NCBI GenBank assembly: GCA_049840475.1
Contig: JASGKX010000001.1
Coordinates: forward strand, 1,054,001-1,118,000
Length of the DNA: 64,000 bases
Source: JBGVSA01 sp049840475
GTDB lineage: Bacteria > Pseudomonadota > Gammaproteobacteria > Burkholderiales > Rhodocyclaceae
Direction: 5' to 3'
Part shown: positions 16,903 through 25,496 of the stretch, in pieces
Layout: every line of letters begins with the position of its first letter
Position numbering within the stretch: the first letter of the stretch is position 1
Program-made: the position numbers and the translations under genes
The notes under the pieces: model-generated
Told to the model about the DNA's origin: nothing
The model's input: the letters and a program-made list of their open reading frames with translations, nothing else
Database searches by the model: none

Positions 16903-17792
16903 CCCTCTCCGTGGCTTCGTTCATCCGCAACGTCCGCAGCATCGGGCGCGCGGTGGCGCATCTTGATGCCAACCTCGATGACGCACTGAGCCTGCGCGAT
17001 CTGGCGGACGTGGCGTGCTTGTCGCCTTCGCATTTCGATCGGCTGTATCGCGGCAAGATCCATGAGACGCCGCTGGCTACCGTCCGCCGATTGCGTCTGT
17101 TGCGGGCGCGTCGCCAGATCGAGACGGGCGGCGTGACGATGACGCGCGTGGCGCACGATGCCGGTTACGGATCGCTGGCGGCCTTCACGCGGGCTTTTGC
17201 AAGGGCGTTCGGCCATGCACCGTCGCAGATGGGGTGCTGGCGGCCAACGCCGAGGCCCCGTGTGCCGCGCCTGGCCGTGATGGAGACCCAGCGTTTGCTG
17301 GGGCTGTCGTACGTCGGCCGGCCGAGCGAGATATGCCGCATGAGCCTGCAGCTCGATGGCCGCACGGCAGTGACCGGCACGCGACGCTGGCGCAAATGGC
17401 GCGTGACGGCGGCCGATGAGGTTCTGCACGGAGACGGCAGATCCATCGAGACCCAGCTCGGCATTCCCGCCGTGCAACTGAAAGCTGTACCGCAGGGGGC
17501 TGGCGAGATCGTGCTGCCGCGACAGATTTATGCGGTCTTCGAGATCATCGGGCCAGACCAAGACTTGTCGCTCGAGACCATGCATGAGCACATCCGCGAT
17601 GTCCTCGGCTCCGAGCCGGTCGTGGGTCGGGCCGTGTGGCGCGATGTGAGCGTGCCGGGCTATACGCCGCCGAGCGAGCATCGGCGGGAGTTGTGGTTGC
17701 CGGTGGCGGAAACGGCGTCGTCGAGGCAGATGCAGCCGTTGTTGCCGGCGGCTTTTGCCATTGATGATCGGCGGGATCGCGCGTTGCGATAG
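16899..17792 (+). CDS. AraC-family regulator with GyrI-like effector domain, copy 2
   Basis: A 297-residue protein with the same architecture as the gene at 15458. The N-terminal AraC domain reads LSLRDLADVACLSPSHFDRLYRGK and DAGYGSLAAFTRAFARAFGHAPS, and the GyrI-like domain occupies residues about 125-280, ending PPSEHRRELWLPV. The start codon overlaps the stop of the membrane protein gene. The pair probably arose by tandem duplication and then diverged in the ligand domain. Ligand unknown. Confidence 0.85.
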   Translation: MTLSVASFIRNVRSIGRAVAHLDANLDDALSLRDLADVACLSPSHFDRLYRGKIHETPLATVRRLRLLRARRQIETGGVTMTRVAHDAGYGSLAAFTRAFARAFGHAPSQMGCWRPTPRPRVPRLAVMETQRLLGLSYVGRPSEICRMSLQLDGRTAVTGTRRWRKWRVTAADEVLHGDGRSIETQLGIPAVQLKAVPQGAGEIVLPRQIYAVFEIIGPDQDLSLETMHEHIRDVLGSEPVVGRAVWRDVSVPGYTPPSEHRRELWLPVAETASSRQMQPLLPAAFAIDDRRDRALR

Positions 17793-18008
17793 GGCGCACG
17801 GGCTCGTCTGGAGCCCTTTGCTCATCGTTGTCCGGGTTTGGTCACGACTGCTTGAGTGTGTTGGCCGGGCGGGCGAGTAGCTTTCTTGTTCCCGACAAGA
17901 CAGTCACCGGCATGTCGGGTGACCATCATCCAAGCAATTGCGATCAAACATTGGTGGCGCCTGGCGGGTAAGTTGGAGCCCTTTGAGAGCCAACCCCCTT
18001 CATATGCC
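17793..18008. other. Intergenic region upstream of the ABC exporter with two overlapping inverted repeats
   Basis: Within this stretch of 216 bases, CCCGACA (17891-17897) pairs with TGTCGGG (17913-17919), and GTCACC (17903-17908) pairs with GGTGAC (17918-17923). The two hairpins are mutually exclusive. A 12-bp direct repeat, TGGAGCCCTTTG, is at 17809-17820 and 17974-17985. No coding sequence is supported here. Confidence 0.45.
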
Positions 18009-19766
18009 ATGAGCAAACCGTCGCCGTTTCGCGTCGTTCCTCGCGCGGTGTGGTTCTTTTTGTCGGAAGACCGCCGCAGCTACGTACTGCATTTGAGTGT
18101 TTTCCTGCTGGGGCAGGCGTACGAATTCGTGCCGCCATTGCTCATCGGGATGATGGTGAATGTGCTGCTCGCGCATCAGCCGGCCGACAGTCTTTGGCCG
18201 TTGGCGTGGATCATCGGCGGGCTGGCGGTGACGAGTGCGGTCAATGCGTTGCTGCGGCTTCGCAGTCGTCGAAAGCTCGGGCAGTACGCGGTCAGCGCGC
18301 GGTATAGGGCGAAGGTGTGGGGCTTCGAGCGCTTGATGGATTTTTCGCTCGGCTGGCACCAGCAAGAGGGCACCGGCAACAAGGCGCAGCGCATCCTGAC
18401 AGGGTCGGACGCCGTGCGCGACTGGACCAACTTTCACAACGACTTCGTGCCGCCCTTCATCGCGTTCGTGGGGACGGCGCTGGCGTGCGTGTTGCTGCAT
18501 CCGCTGACGATCGTGTTTTTTCTGGCGTATGTCGGCGGACTGGCCGCGATCGAAATGCGGTTCGATCGCGCAGCCGCACGTCTGTCGCAGACCCTTAACG
18601 CTTCTGCCGAACAGGCCAGCGGTGTGATGGTCGAGACTGCCGCCAACATCCTGGCCGTGAAGGCGCTTGGCGCGGGGCGGCACATGACGGGGCGCGTCGA
18701 GCAGCGCGAAAGCGTCACGCGCGATCTGGGCCATGCACGGGTCAAGCTCTACACGGGAAAGTGGATGTGGTTCCAGGTGCACAATGCCGTGGCGTGGGCG
18801 GCGTTCCTCGCCGGGCTGGCGGCCGCCGTGCTGCAGGATGTGTTGAGCGTGGGCATGGTGGTGGCATACACCACTTACTTCAACAACCTGCGTAGTGCGG
18901 CCATGAACTTTACTGACCGTTTCCAGGTGCTGGTGGAGCGCTACGCTGACCTGTCGCGTTTGATGCCCTTGTTCGATCACGTCGAACAACGCCCGGGTGA
19001 AGACGAATTCCCTCTCGAATGGCAGGCGTTGGTGGCTGACGACGTTCGCCTGGATTTCGATGGACGCCCCGCGCTGGAGCAACTCGATCTGTGCGTGCCG
19101 CGCGGTGAGCGCCTTGGCATTGCAGGCGCTTCGGGTTCCGGCAAGTCAACGCTGGTTCGGCTCATCCTCGGCCTGTATGTGCCCCAGCGCGGATCGATTG
19201 CGCTGCAAGCAGGCACTGTGCACACGGAGTTGTCGCACATTCGCCACGAAGCCTTGAGCACGAACGTTTCGGTCGTGCTGCAAGAGACCGAACTCTTCAA
19301 CCTCTCGCTACGCGAGAACATTACTCTCATGCGCGAGGTCGATCCGACGCTGTTCGCACAGGCATGCCATATCGCCTGCCTGGACGACCTGATCGCACGC
19401 CTGCCGCAGGGAGCGAATACCGTCGTCGGTGAGCGCGGCTGCGCGTTGTCTGGCGGCGAGCGCCAGCGTGTTGGCATTGCACGCGCGTTGTGCCGCACGC
19501 CGCAGATACTCCTGCTCGACGAAGCCACCGCCGCACTCGACGGACACACCGAGGCCATCGTGATGTCGCGCCTGCTCGGTAGCCTGCCCGCGCACACCAC
19601 TTTGCTTGTCGTGGCGCATCGACTGTCGACGCTGCGTGGTATGTCGCGCATTGCCGTGATGGAGCACGGCCGCATCGTGGAAGTCGGTGCGTTTGACGCG
19701 CTTGCCCAGCACGGACGTTTTGCGGACATGCTGGCGCAACAGGGAATGGCGTCGACGGCGGTGTAA
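18009..19766 (+). CDS. ABC transporter, fused permease and ATPase (MsbA-like half transporter)
   Basis: A 585-residue half transporter that would act as a homodimer in the inner membrane. Residues about 20-320 hold six membrane segments of the exporter type I fold. The ATPase domain (about 350-575) has Walker A GASGSGKST, a Q-loop SVVLQETELF, the signature LSGGERQRVGIARAL, Walker B ILLLDEATAALD and the H-loop VVAHRLSTLRG. The substrate is not evident. The start at 18009 lacks a strong ribosome binding site; no better start in frame was seen. The gene converges on the kinase-UspA gene. Confidence 0.85.
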   Translation: MSKPSPFRVVPRAVWFFLSEDRRSYVLHLSVFLLGQAYEFVPPLLIGMMVNVLLAHQPADSLWPLAWIIGGLAVTSAVNALLRLRSRRKLGQYAVSARYRAKVWGFERLMDFSLGWHQQEGTGNKAQRILTGSDAVRDWTNFHNDFVPPFIAFVGTALACVLLHPLTIVFFLAYVGGLAAIEMRFDRAAARLSQTLNASAEQASGVMVETAANILAVKALGAGRHMTGRVEQRESVTRDLGHARVKLYTGKWMWFQVHNAVAWAAFLAGLAAAVLQDVLSVGMVVAYTTYFNNLRSAAMNFTDRFQVLVERYADLSRLMPLFDHVEQRPGEDEFPLEWQALVADDVRLDFDGRPALEQLDLCVPRGERLGIAGASGSGKSTLVRLILGLYVPQRGSIALQAGTVHTELSHIRHEALSTNVSVVLQETELFNLSLRENITLMREVDPTLFAQACHIACLDDLIARLPQGANTVVGERGCALSGGERQRVGIARALCRTPQILLLDEATAALDGHTEAIVMSRLLGSLPAHTTLLVVAHRLSTLRGMSRIAVMEHGRIVEVGAFDALAQHGRFADMLAQQGMASTAV

Positions 19767-19787
19767 GGGACGTTGCTCGCGGAACGC

Positions 19788-21197
19788 TTACACGTCCGCC
19801 GTGTTACCCAGCTCCGCAAAGGGAAGTTGCTGTTTGACGAGGATGACCGTGCAAGGCGCATCACGCGCGACGCGCATTGGTACGGTGGCGATGAAACGCT
19901 GTGTTTTTAGTCCGTGCGTGGCGGCGCCGAGGATCATGAGCGTGACGTTGTTGGATTCGGCGTAGCGCACCAGCGCCTGTGCCACGTCGCCCGCTTCGAT
20001 GACATGGTGGCTGACGCCGTGCCCCGGTTCTTCCAGCGGCTGCGCCCATTGTTTGAGTTGGGCCAGCAGGCGACGCGAGAGCGATGCGTCGTCTTGCACG
20101 GGTGGCATGACGGTGACGCACATGAGTCGTGCGCCGGGGCGAATGCGCAGCGATCGCGCGGCAGCGGCGCGCAGTGAGTAGAGCGTGGCGTCGCTGGCTT
20201 CGTGATAGGGCACGGCGACCATCACGATGGGCGCATCTTCAATCTGCCGTGTGGGGATCGGGCTGGGACGGTATTCCATGCCGGCCGCGCGCAGCCAGCG
20301 CATGAGGTGCACGCGAGCACCGGGTCCGCGTGTGCGAGTCGCCCGCTCTGTCAGCGGCACCTGATCAGGGTGAGTGAGGTCGAATGCCAACTGCGCCGCC
20401 GATGGATAACGCTGCGCCGCCACGGGGTCCAGGCAACGCAGGATGATCTCCTGCAGCCACGGCGCGATGTCCGGCCGATAACGGCGAGGTGGCGTGGGCG
20501 TCATCCACAGGCGCTGGCGCATGCCGCCCGCCGTGGTCGGCGCACCGAAAGGCAGTTCGCCGGTGGCCAGCTCGTAGAGCATCACGCCAATGGCGAAGAT
20601 GTCGCTGCGCAGGTCGCCCCGCACGCCCACGATCTGCTCTGGCGCGATCCACGCGGGCGAGCCGATGGCAGTGCGCATCTCTTCAGCCAGCAGGTCCGGG
20701 TAGTGCGCGTGGTGCGAGAGCCCGAAATCCAGCAACACGGCGTTCCCGTCCGGCTGGATCAGTACGTTCGTCGGTTTGAGATCGAGGTGGCAGACATTCT
20801 GCTGATGCAGGCTGTGTGCGGCGCGCGCCAGGGCGGCGCCAAGTTCGGCCACGGTGGCATCGCTGTGACGTTCGTGGCGCTCGACCCAATGCTGCAGGGG
20901 CAGGCCTTCCACATGTTCGATCACCAGATACGGCATGTGGGCAAGGTCGCCCGCGGCCACGAAGCGTGGGACATGCGGCCCGGCCAGTACCGGATACAGC
21001 AGTAGCTCGACTTCAAAGCTGACCAGACTCTCGGCGTCGCCGGCCGACATGTGCGGCACTTTCATTACCATCGGAAAGCCGGCCTGATGCGTACTGTCCG
21101 CGTAATCCACGCCGTAGATGTATGCCATCGAACCGCTGTGGAGGCAGTCGTGTATGACGAACCCGTCGATGTGTGTGCCGGACGTCAGCGCCTTCAC
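19788..21197 (-). CDS. Serine/threonine protein kinase fused to a universal stress protein domain
   Basis: A 469-residue fusion. Residues about 10-285 are a eukaryotic-type (Hanks) kinase: ATP-binding Lys46 in VMK, Glu62, catalytic loop HLDLKPTN at 137-144 with Asp139, metal-binding DFG at 157-159, and APE at 185-187. The glycine-rich loop is degenerate (LHSGSMAYIYGV). Residues about 318-460 form a UspA domain with IVMVAVPYHE at its start and the ILGAATHG stretch plus APCTVILVKQ at its end. No transmembrane helix separates them, so the protein is cytosolic. The GTG start overlaps the upstream phosphatase gene by 4 bp, pairing a kinase with a phosphatase in one transcript. Confidence 0.85.
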   Translation of the reverse strand: MKALTSGTHIDGFVIHDCLHSGSMAYIYGVDYADSTHQAGFPMVMKVPHMSAGDAESLVSFEVELLLYPVLAGPHVPRFVAAGDLAHMPYLVIEHVEGLPLQHWVERHERHSDATVAELGAALARAAHSLHQQNVCHLDLKPTNVLIQPDGNAVLLDFGLSHHAHYPDLLAEEMRTAIGSPAWIAPEQIVGVRGDLRSDIFAIGVMLYELATGELPFGAPTTAGGMRQRLWMTPTPPRRYRPDIAPWLQEIILRCLDPVAAQRYPSAAQLAFDLTHPDQVPLTERATRTRGPGARVHLMRWLRAAGMEYRPSPIPTRQIEDAPIVMVAVPYHEASDATLYSLRAAAARSLRIRPGARLMCVTVMPPVQDDASLSRRLLAQLKQWAQPLEEPGHGVSHHVIEAGDVAQALVRYAESNNVTLMILGAATHGLKTQRFIATVPMRVARDAPCTVILVKQQLPFAELGNTADV

Positions 21198-21949
21198 AAG
21201 CCGGCCTCCAGTCGGTCGGCGAAGAACGCAGGCAAAGGGGCGGCGCGGATGGCGCGCGCGGCGGACTCGAAATCGTAGGCCACGCGATGGAAGGTGAGGC
21301 GGGCATGTTCATCGTCGAACATGGCATACATGGCGCGCGCGTCGCCGTCACGCGGCTGGCCGACCGAGCCGGCGATCGCCAACCATTGCCGGTGAGGCAG
21401 GACGGGTATCGCCACGCCCGGTTGCGGGGTAAAGCGCATTAGTTTGGCGGTGGGCGTGACGAAGTACAGCGCTTGTTGGTGGACGTGGCCGCAGAACACG
21501 TAGCGGATGGCGTTATCCATGGTGGCGGCGGCATCCATGCTGCGTTCGGCCGCCGCACCGTCTACCACGTAGCGCCATTGCTCCGGGTGGTCGGCACTGG
21601 CGTGGACGAACAGCGCGTGGCCGAGCCTGGCGTGCAGCGGCAGTCCGGCGAGGAAAGCGCGGTGCGCTTCGCTCAGCGTGTCGTGTGTCCATTGCGCGCC
21701 GAATTCGCCGAGGGTCTGGGGCTCAATGGGTGGCGATACAGCCATTACGTCGTGGTTGCCCTGGATGACGATCGCACCTTGCTGGGCCAGCTCCATCACG
21801 CGCTCGACAACCGCTTGCGGGTCGCCGCCATACCCGACGATGTCGCCCAGAATCGCCAGACGTTCCATGCCCTGGGCGTGCGCGTGCGCCAGGCATGCCT
21901 CGAGGGCTTGCCGGTTGGCGTGGATGTCGGAGAGGAGGGCGATTTTCAT
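21194..21949 (-). CDS. Calcineurin-like metallophosphatase
   Basis: A 251-residue phosphoesterase with the full dimetal motif set: LSDIHANRQAL (Asp8, His10), ILGDIVGYGGDP (Asp36), GNHD near residue 64, and CGHVHQQ near 153. It belongs to the YfcE/PrpA-like cytosolic phosphoesterases, several of which act on phosphoproteins or diadenosine polyphosphates. Its stop overlaps the start of the kinase-UspA gene, so it is the likely counter-enzyme of that kinase; this is inference from context. Confidence 0.85.
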   Translation of the reverse strand: MKIALLSDIHANRQALEACLAHAHAQGMERLAILGDIVGYGGDPQAVVERVMELAQQGAIVIQGNHDVMAVSPPIEPQTLGEFGAQWTHDTLSEAHRAFLAGLPLHARLGHALFVHASADHPEQWRYVVDGAAAERSMDAAATMDNAIRYVFCGHVHQQALYFVTPTAKLMRFTPQPGVAIPVLPHRQWLAIAGSVGQPRDGDARAMYAMFDDEHARLTFHRVAYDFESAARAIRAAPLPAFFADRLEAGL

Positions 21950-22021
21950 GGCGGCGTACTTTCACCATGATCGCTATGCCGCCTGACTGCAATCTTGCAG
22001 TGCGGCATGCGAGTCGAAGCG

Positions 22022-23593
22022 TCAGAGCATTTTTTCCGGTGCAATGACACTGTAGATGCCGGTCATCATGCGGCGCCACGCGCTGGCTTCGGGTTCGCTG
22101 TGGGTTTCTACCGGGCCATCGTCGGTCTTGCCGCTCCACTTGAGTTCGCCGTCACCGTTGCGCGTGACGCGGTAGCTGATGTCGGGCTGCGTCAGCCGGT
22201 TGAAGCTGCGCACCATTTGCGCGGCCAGTTCGCCGCTGTAGATGACCACGGCGAATTCGGTATTCAGAAAGCGCGAACGAGGGTCCGCGTTGGCCGAGCC
22301 GATGACGACCGTCTGGCGGTCCACCACCAGTGCCTTGGCGTGCAGGCTGGCCGTCGAGCCGGTCGGCAGATGCAGGATGCGTGTGCGGAGCGGCTTACGC
22401 AGCGGGCGCAATTCGTACAGCGACATGCCTTGTTCCAGGAGCGCAGGACGATACTTGGCGTAGCCAGCATGCACGGCCGGCACGTCGTTGGCGGCCAGCG
22501 AGTTGGTCAGCACGGACACGGATACCTGTCGCTCGCGCAGGCGGCCGAATTGTTTGACGCCCTCTTCGCCCGGCACGAAATAGGGCGAGATCAACTGCAC
22601 CTCGCGCTGTGCGCGATCGATGATGCGCTGCACGACGATCCCGATCCGGTCATCGTGCTCCTCGTCGGTCGGCGGCGTGGCCTTGCGCGGGTTGTCCCAC
22701 ACCGCGCGGTAGCGTGCCCAGGTCATGTCGCCGCGGCGCGGCAAGCCTTCCGGAAAGCGTCAACTTGGGTACAGGTTTTGGAAGCCCTTGCTCCGCATGT
22801 ACTCCGCCGCTTGTTGCATGAGCTTGTCGATCGCCTTGTGCTGGCGCCTTTCGCTGGGCACCTTGGCGAGCTGGGTGATCGGCACGGCCAGCTTGTCGTT
22901 CCAGTACTCGTCGAAGCTCGTGGAGATCTCCTGCACGATCGGCCCCGCCGCGAACACATCCAGATCGACGAAGCTGATGTCCGAAGGGCTGCTGAAGTAC
23001 TCATTGCCCAGGTTGCGGCCACCGAAGATGACCGTCGAGTTGTCCGCGATGAACAACTTGTTATGCATGCGGCGATTGACGCGATCCGGGTCGAACGCGA
23101 ATTCCACCAATCTCGACAGGCCGACCGCGTCGCGCCCCATGAACGGGTTGAAGACGCGCACGTCGATGTTGGCCGTCGACGCCAGTTCGGCCATGTCCAT
23201 GTCGTGGCCGGCGGTGTAGATGTCATCGACCAGCAGGCGCACGCGCACGCCGCGCCGGGCGGCCTCGACCAGCTTCGAAATGAGGAAATGCCCGGTATCG
23301 TCCGGCCGGATGATGTAGTACTGCAGGTCCAGCGTGTGCCTGGCCTGCTCGATCATCGACACGCGCAGTGCGAACGCGTCGGCGCCATCGCCGATCAGCG
23401 CAAAGCCCGACTGCCCGTTGTGGTCGCCGGCATAGCGCTGCGCGAGGGGGCTTGCCGGATCGGGCGCAATGGCCTGGCTGGGCGGCCCTTGCTGGATGTC
23501 GGGGATCGTGGCGCAACCCGCCGCCTGCAGCAGGGCCAGTGCAAGGGTCATGGAGAAAATGCGCCGCAGCGTGGATGAGGATGGCGTAACCAT
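22022..23593 (-). pseudogene. Phospholipase D/cardiolipin-synthase family lipoprotein, interrupted by an in-frame stop
   Basis: One gene of 524 codons with a TGA at 22762-22760. The first part has a lipoprotein signal (LLQAAGC), then the first HKD-type motif RMHNKLFIADNSTVIFGGRN. The second part, in the same frame, carries the second motif SLHAKALVVDRQTVVIGSAN near 22300. Both HxK(x4)D motifs are needed for activity, so a truncated product would be dead. Near the stop the frame reads LYPS-stop-RFPEGLPRRG. Deleting one base in CCC (plus-strand GGG 22767-22769) and adding one at 22746-22747 would give LYQVDAFRKGLPRRG, a more natural sequence. The lesion could thus be two compensating homopolymer errors or a true nonsense change; TGA followed by C is also a leaky stop context. 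Confidence 0.75.
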
Positions 23594-23638
23594 GCCACAG
23601 TTAATACTGCGGCGCTCGCCATCGAAGCGTCGTCCTAC

Positions 23639-23674
23639 CGGCCTGTAGGCTGTCGGTTGCCAGCCTACAGGCCG
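23639..23674 (-). terminator. 14-bp perfect hairpin after the YeaQ/GlsB gene
   Basis: Arms 23639-23652 (CGGCCTGTAGGCTG) and 23661-23674 are perfectly complementary around an 8-base loop. It lies 10 bp past the stop of the YeaQ-type gene and before the phospholipase D start. No U-tract follows, so it may act as a terminator only weakly. Confidence 0.6.
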
Positions 23675-23684
23675 TTGCGGCCGG

Positions 23685-23924
23685 TCAGCGCTTGATCATG
23701 CGCAGAATGAAAATGAGGATCAGCGCACCGATGGTGGCGACGATGATGCTGCCAATGAAGCCGCCCGTGCCGATGCGCAGCAGTTTGAACAGCGCACCGC
23801 CGATGAGCGCGCCGACCACGCCGACGCCGATATCGCCGACCAGACCGTAGCCACCACCCTTGACGATCATGCCGGCAAGCCAGCCGGCGATGAGGCCGAT
23901 TACGACGAACCAGACGAATTCCAT
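23685..23924 (-). CDS. GlsB/YeaQ/YmgE-family stress-response membrane protein
   Basis: A 79-residue inner-membrane protein with three hydrophobic segments. The family pattern is intact: the LIAGWLAGMIVKGGGYGLVGDIGVGVVGALIGG region, then IGTGGFIGSIIVATIGALILIFI. The ribosome binding site is GGAGGTCTGCC. Homologues are linked to stress responses, but the molecular role is unknown. It is divergent from ybeY. Confidence 0.85.
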   Translation of the reverse strand: MEFVWFVVIGLIAGWLAGMIVKGGGYGLVGDIGVGVVGALIGGALFKLLRIGTGGFIGSIIVATIGALILIFILRMIKR

Positions 23925-24096
23925 GGCAGACCTCCAAACGTGTTGGTTCCGGGATCATGCCGGCACGCGGCGCGCCTCACAAGCGATAGTGTCAGCCCAT
24001 GGGCATTTCGCCCGGTTTGACGCCGCGCCCGCGATCCCCGATCATTACCGATTGCGATAAACCCGCGCGGCGCCAGTGCGTGCCGACCGCGTACGT

Positions 24097-24576
24097 ATGT
24101 CGAGCGATACCGATACATCCTCTGCCGTTTCTATCCCCCGCCGACTGAACCTGTCGGTGCAATACGCCGTTCATGACGCGGCGCTACCCTCGCGAGCCAG
24201 CGTTCGGGCCTGGATTCGTGCGGCTGAACCTGGCGCAGCGCAGGTTACCGTGCGCTTTGTCGATGCCGAAGAAGGCCGTGGCCTCAACCTCGACTATCGC
24301 GGCAAGGACTACGCCACCAACGTGCTGTCCTTTCCGTACGAGACCGACCCCATCCTGATGGGCGACCTCGTACTGGCCTGGCCGGTCGTGTTGCGCGAGG
24401 CGGCCGAGCAGGGCATCAGTATCGATCAGCACTGTGCGCACCTGATCGTGCACGGCACGCTGCATCTGCAAGGCTATGACCACGAAGACGACGTGGAGGC
24501 CGAGGAGATGGAAGCGCTCGAGCGGGAAGTGCTCGCCCAGTTGGGCTATCCTGACCCTTATGCCGGTGAGAGGTGA
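24097..24576 (+). CDS. ybeY: Endoribonuclease YbeY, rRNA maturation factor
   Basis: A 159-residue enzyme from the ATG at 24097; an in-frame GTG at 24076 would add 7 residues. It carries the zinc-binding signature HGTLHLQGYDH, with three histidines, near the C-terminus, and the YRGKDYATNVLSFPYE stretch typical of UPF0054. YbeY is a single-strand RNase needed for 16S rRNA 3' maturation and 70S quality control. In related genomes phoH lies directly upstream; here a divergent membrane-protein gene does. Confidence 0.93.
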   Translation: MSSDTDTSSAVSIPRRLNLSVQYAVHDAALPSRASVRAWIRAAEPGAAQVTVRFVDAEEGRGLNLDYRGKDYATNVLSFPYETDPILMGDLVLAWPVVLREAAEQGISIDQHCAHLIVHGTLHLQGYDHEDDVEAEEMEALEREVLAQLGYPDPYAGER

Positions 24577-24642
24577 GGCTTGGTGACTCGGGCGCCGCGC
24601 CCCGAGCCCCCAGCCCTCACACCTTACGACCAACCTCTTTAA

Positions 24643-25473
24643 ATGGAACCTTCCAGTAGTCGACCTGGTTTGCTTGACCGCCTCAGTGCCCTGCTCTCGC
24701 GAGAGCCGGAAGATCGTGGCGAACTCATTGATGTGCTGCATGCCGCCTACGAGCGGCAATTGTTCGACGCCGACGCGCTGACCATCATCGAAGGCGCGCT
24801 CTCGGTGGGCGATATGCAGGTGCGCGACGTGATGGTGCCGCGTGCCCAGATGAGCACCATCTCGATCAGTGACCCCATCGACCAGATCATCAACTACGCG
24901 CGCCTGACGGCTCATTCGCGCTTCCCCGTGGTGGGCGAGAACAAGGACGACGTGCTGGGCATCCTGCTCGCCAAGGACTTGCTCCACGCCTATGGCAACG
25001 AAGAGTTCAACCTGCGCGAAGCGCTGCGCCCCGCCATCTACATTCCCGAAGCCAAACGCCTGAACGTGCTGCTGCGTGAATTCCGCGCCAGTCGCAACCA
25101 CATGGCGGTGGTGGTCGATGAATACGGTGGCGTGTCGGGGCTGGTGACCATTGAAGACGTGCTCGAACAGATCGTCGGTGACATCGACGACGAATACGAC
25201 TTCGACGCCGACGCCGACAACATCCTGTCCGACCAGTCGGGGCGTTACCGCGTGAAGGCCACCACCGAGGTGGAAGACTTCAACGAAGCCTTCAGCACCA
25301 CGCTGTCGACCGATGAAGCCGACACGATCGGCGGACAAGTCATCCACCATCTGGGCCGCCTGCCCAAGCGAGGCGAATCGGTCGACATGGCTGGCCTGCG
25401 CATCCACGTGCTGCGCGCTGACAGCCGGCGTGTCCACACGCTGCTAGTCGAGCGCCTGCCCGAAGTCGAATAG
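24643..25473 (+). CDS. corC: CorC/HlyC-family CBS-domain protein
   Basis: A 276-residue cytosolic protein. Two CBS domains span residues about 60-185, starting at VRDVMVPRAQMSTI and ending at VDEYGGVSGLVTIEDVLEQIVGDIDDEYD, the most conserved CorC motif. A CorC_HlyC transporter-associated domain follows, with GRYRVKATTEVEDFN and a C-terminal RIHVLRADSRRVHTLLV. It is linked to magnesium and cobalt efflux. The usual downstream partner lnt is 12.6 kb away. Confidence 0.92.
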   Translation: MEPSSSRPGLLDRLSALLSREPEDRGELIDVLHAAYERQLFDADALTIIEGALSVGDMQVRDVMVPRAQMSTISISDPIDQIINYARLTAHSRFPVVGENKDDVLGILLAKDLLHAYGNEEFNLREALRPAIYIPEAKRLNVLLREFRASRNHMAVVVDEYGGVSGLVTIEDVLEQIVGDIDDEYDFDADADNILSDQSGRYRVKATTEVEDFNEAFSTTLSTDEADTIGGQVIHHLGRLPKRGESVDMAGLRIHVLRADSRRVHTLLVERLPEVE

Positions 25474-25496
25474 GCGCGTACCCGCCCGCGGCGGTA

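Noticed and set aside
17809..17985. 12-bp direct repeats TGGAGCCCTTTG as possible insertion or attachment sites
   Set aside because: They are only 165 bases apart in an intergenic region with no mobile gene nearby, so they are probably chance.
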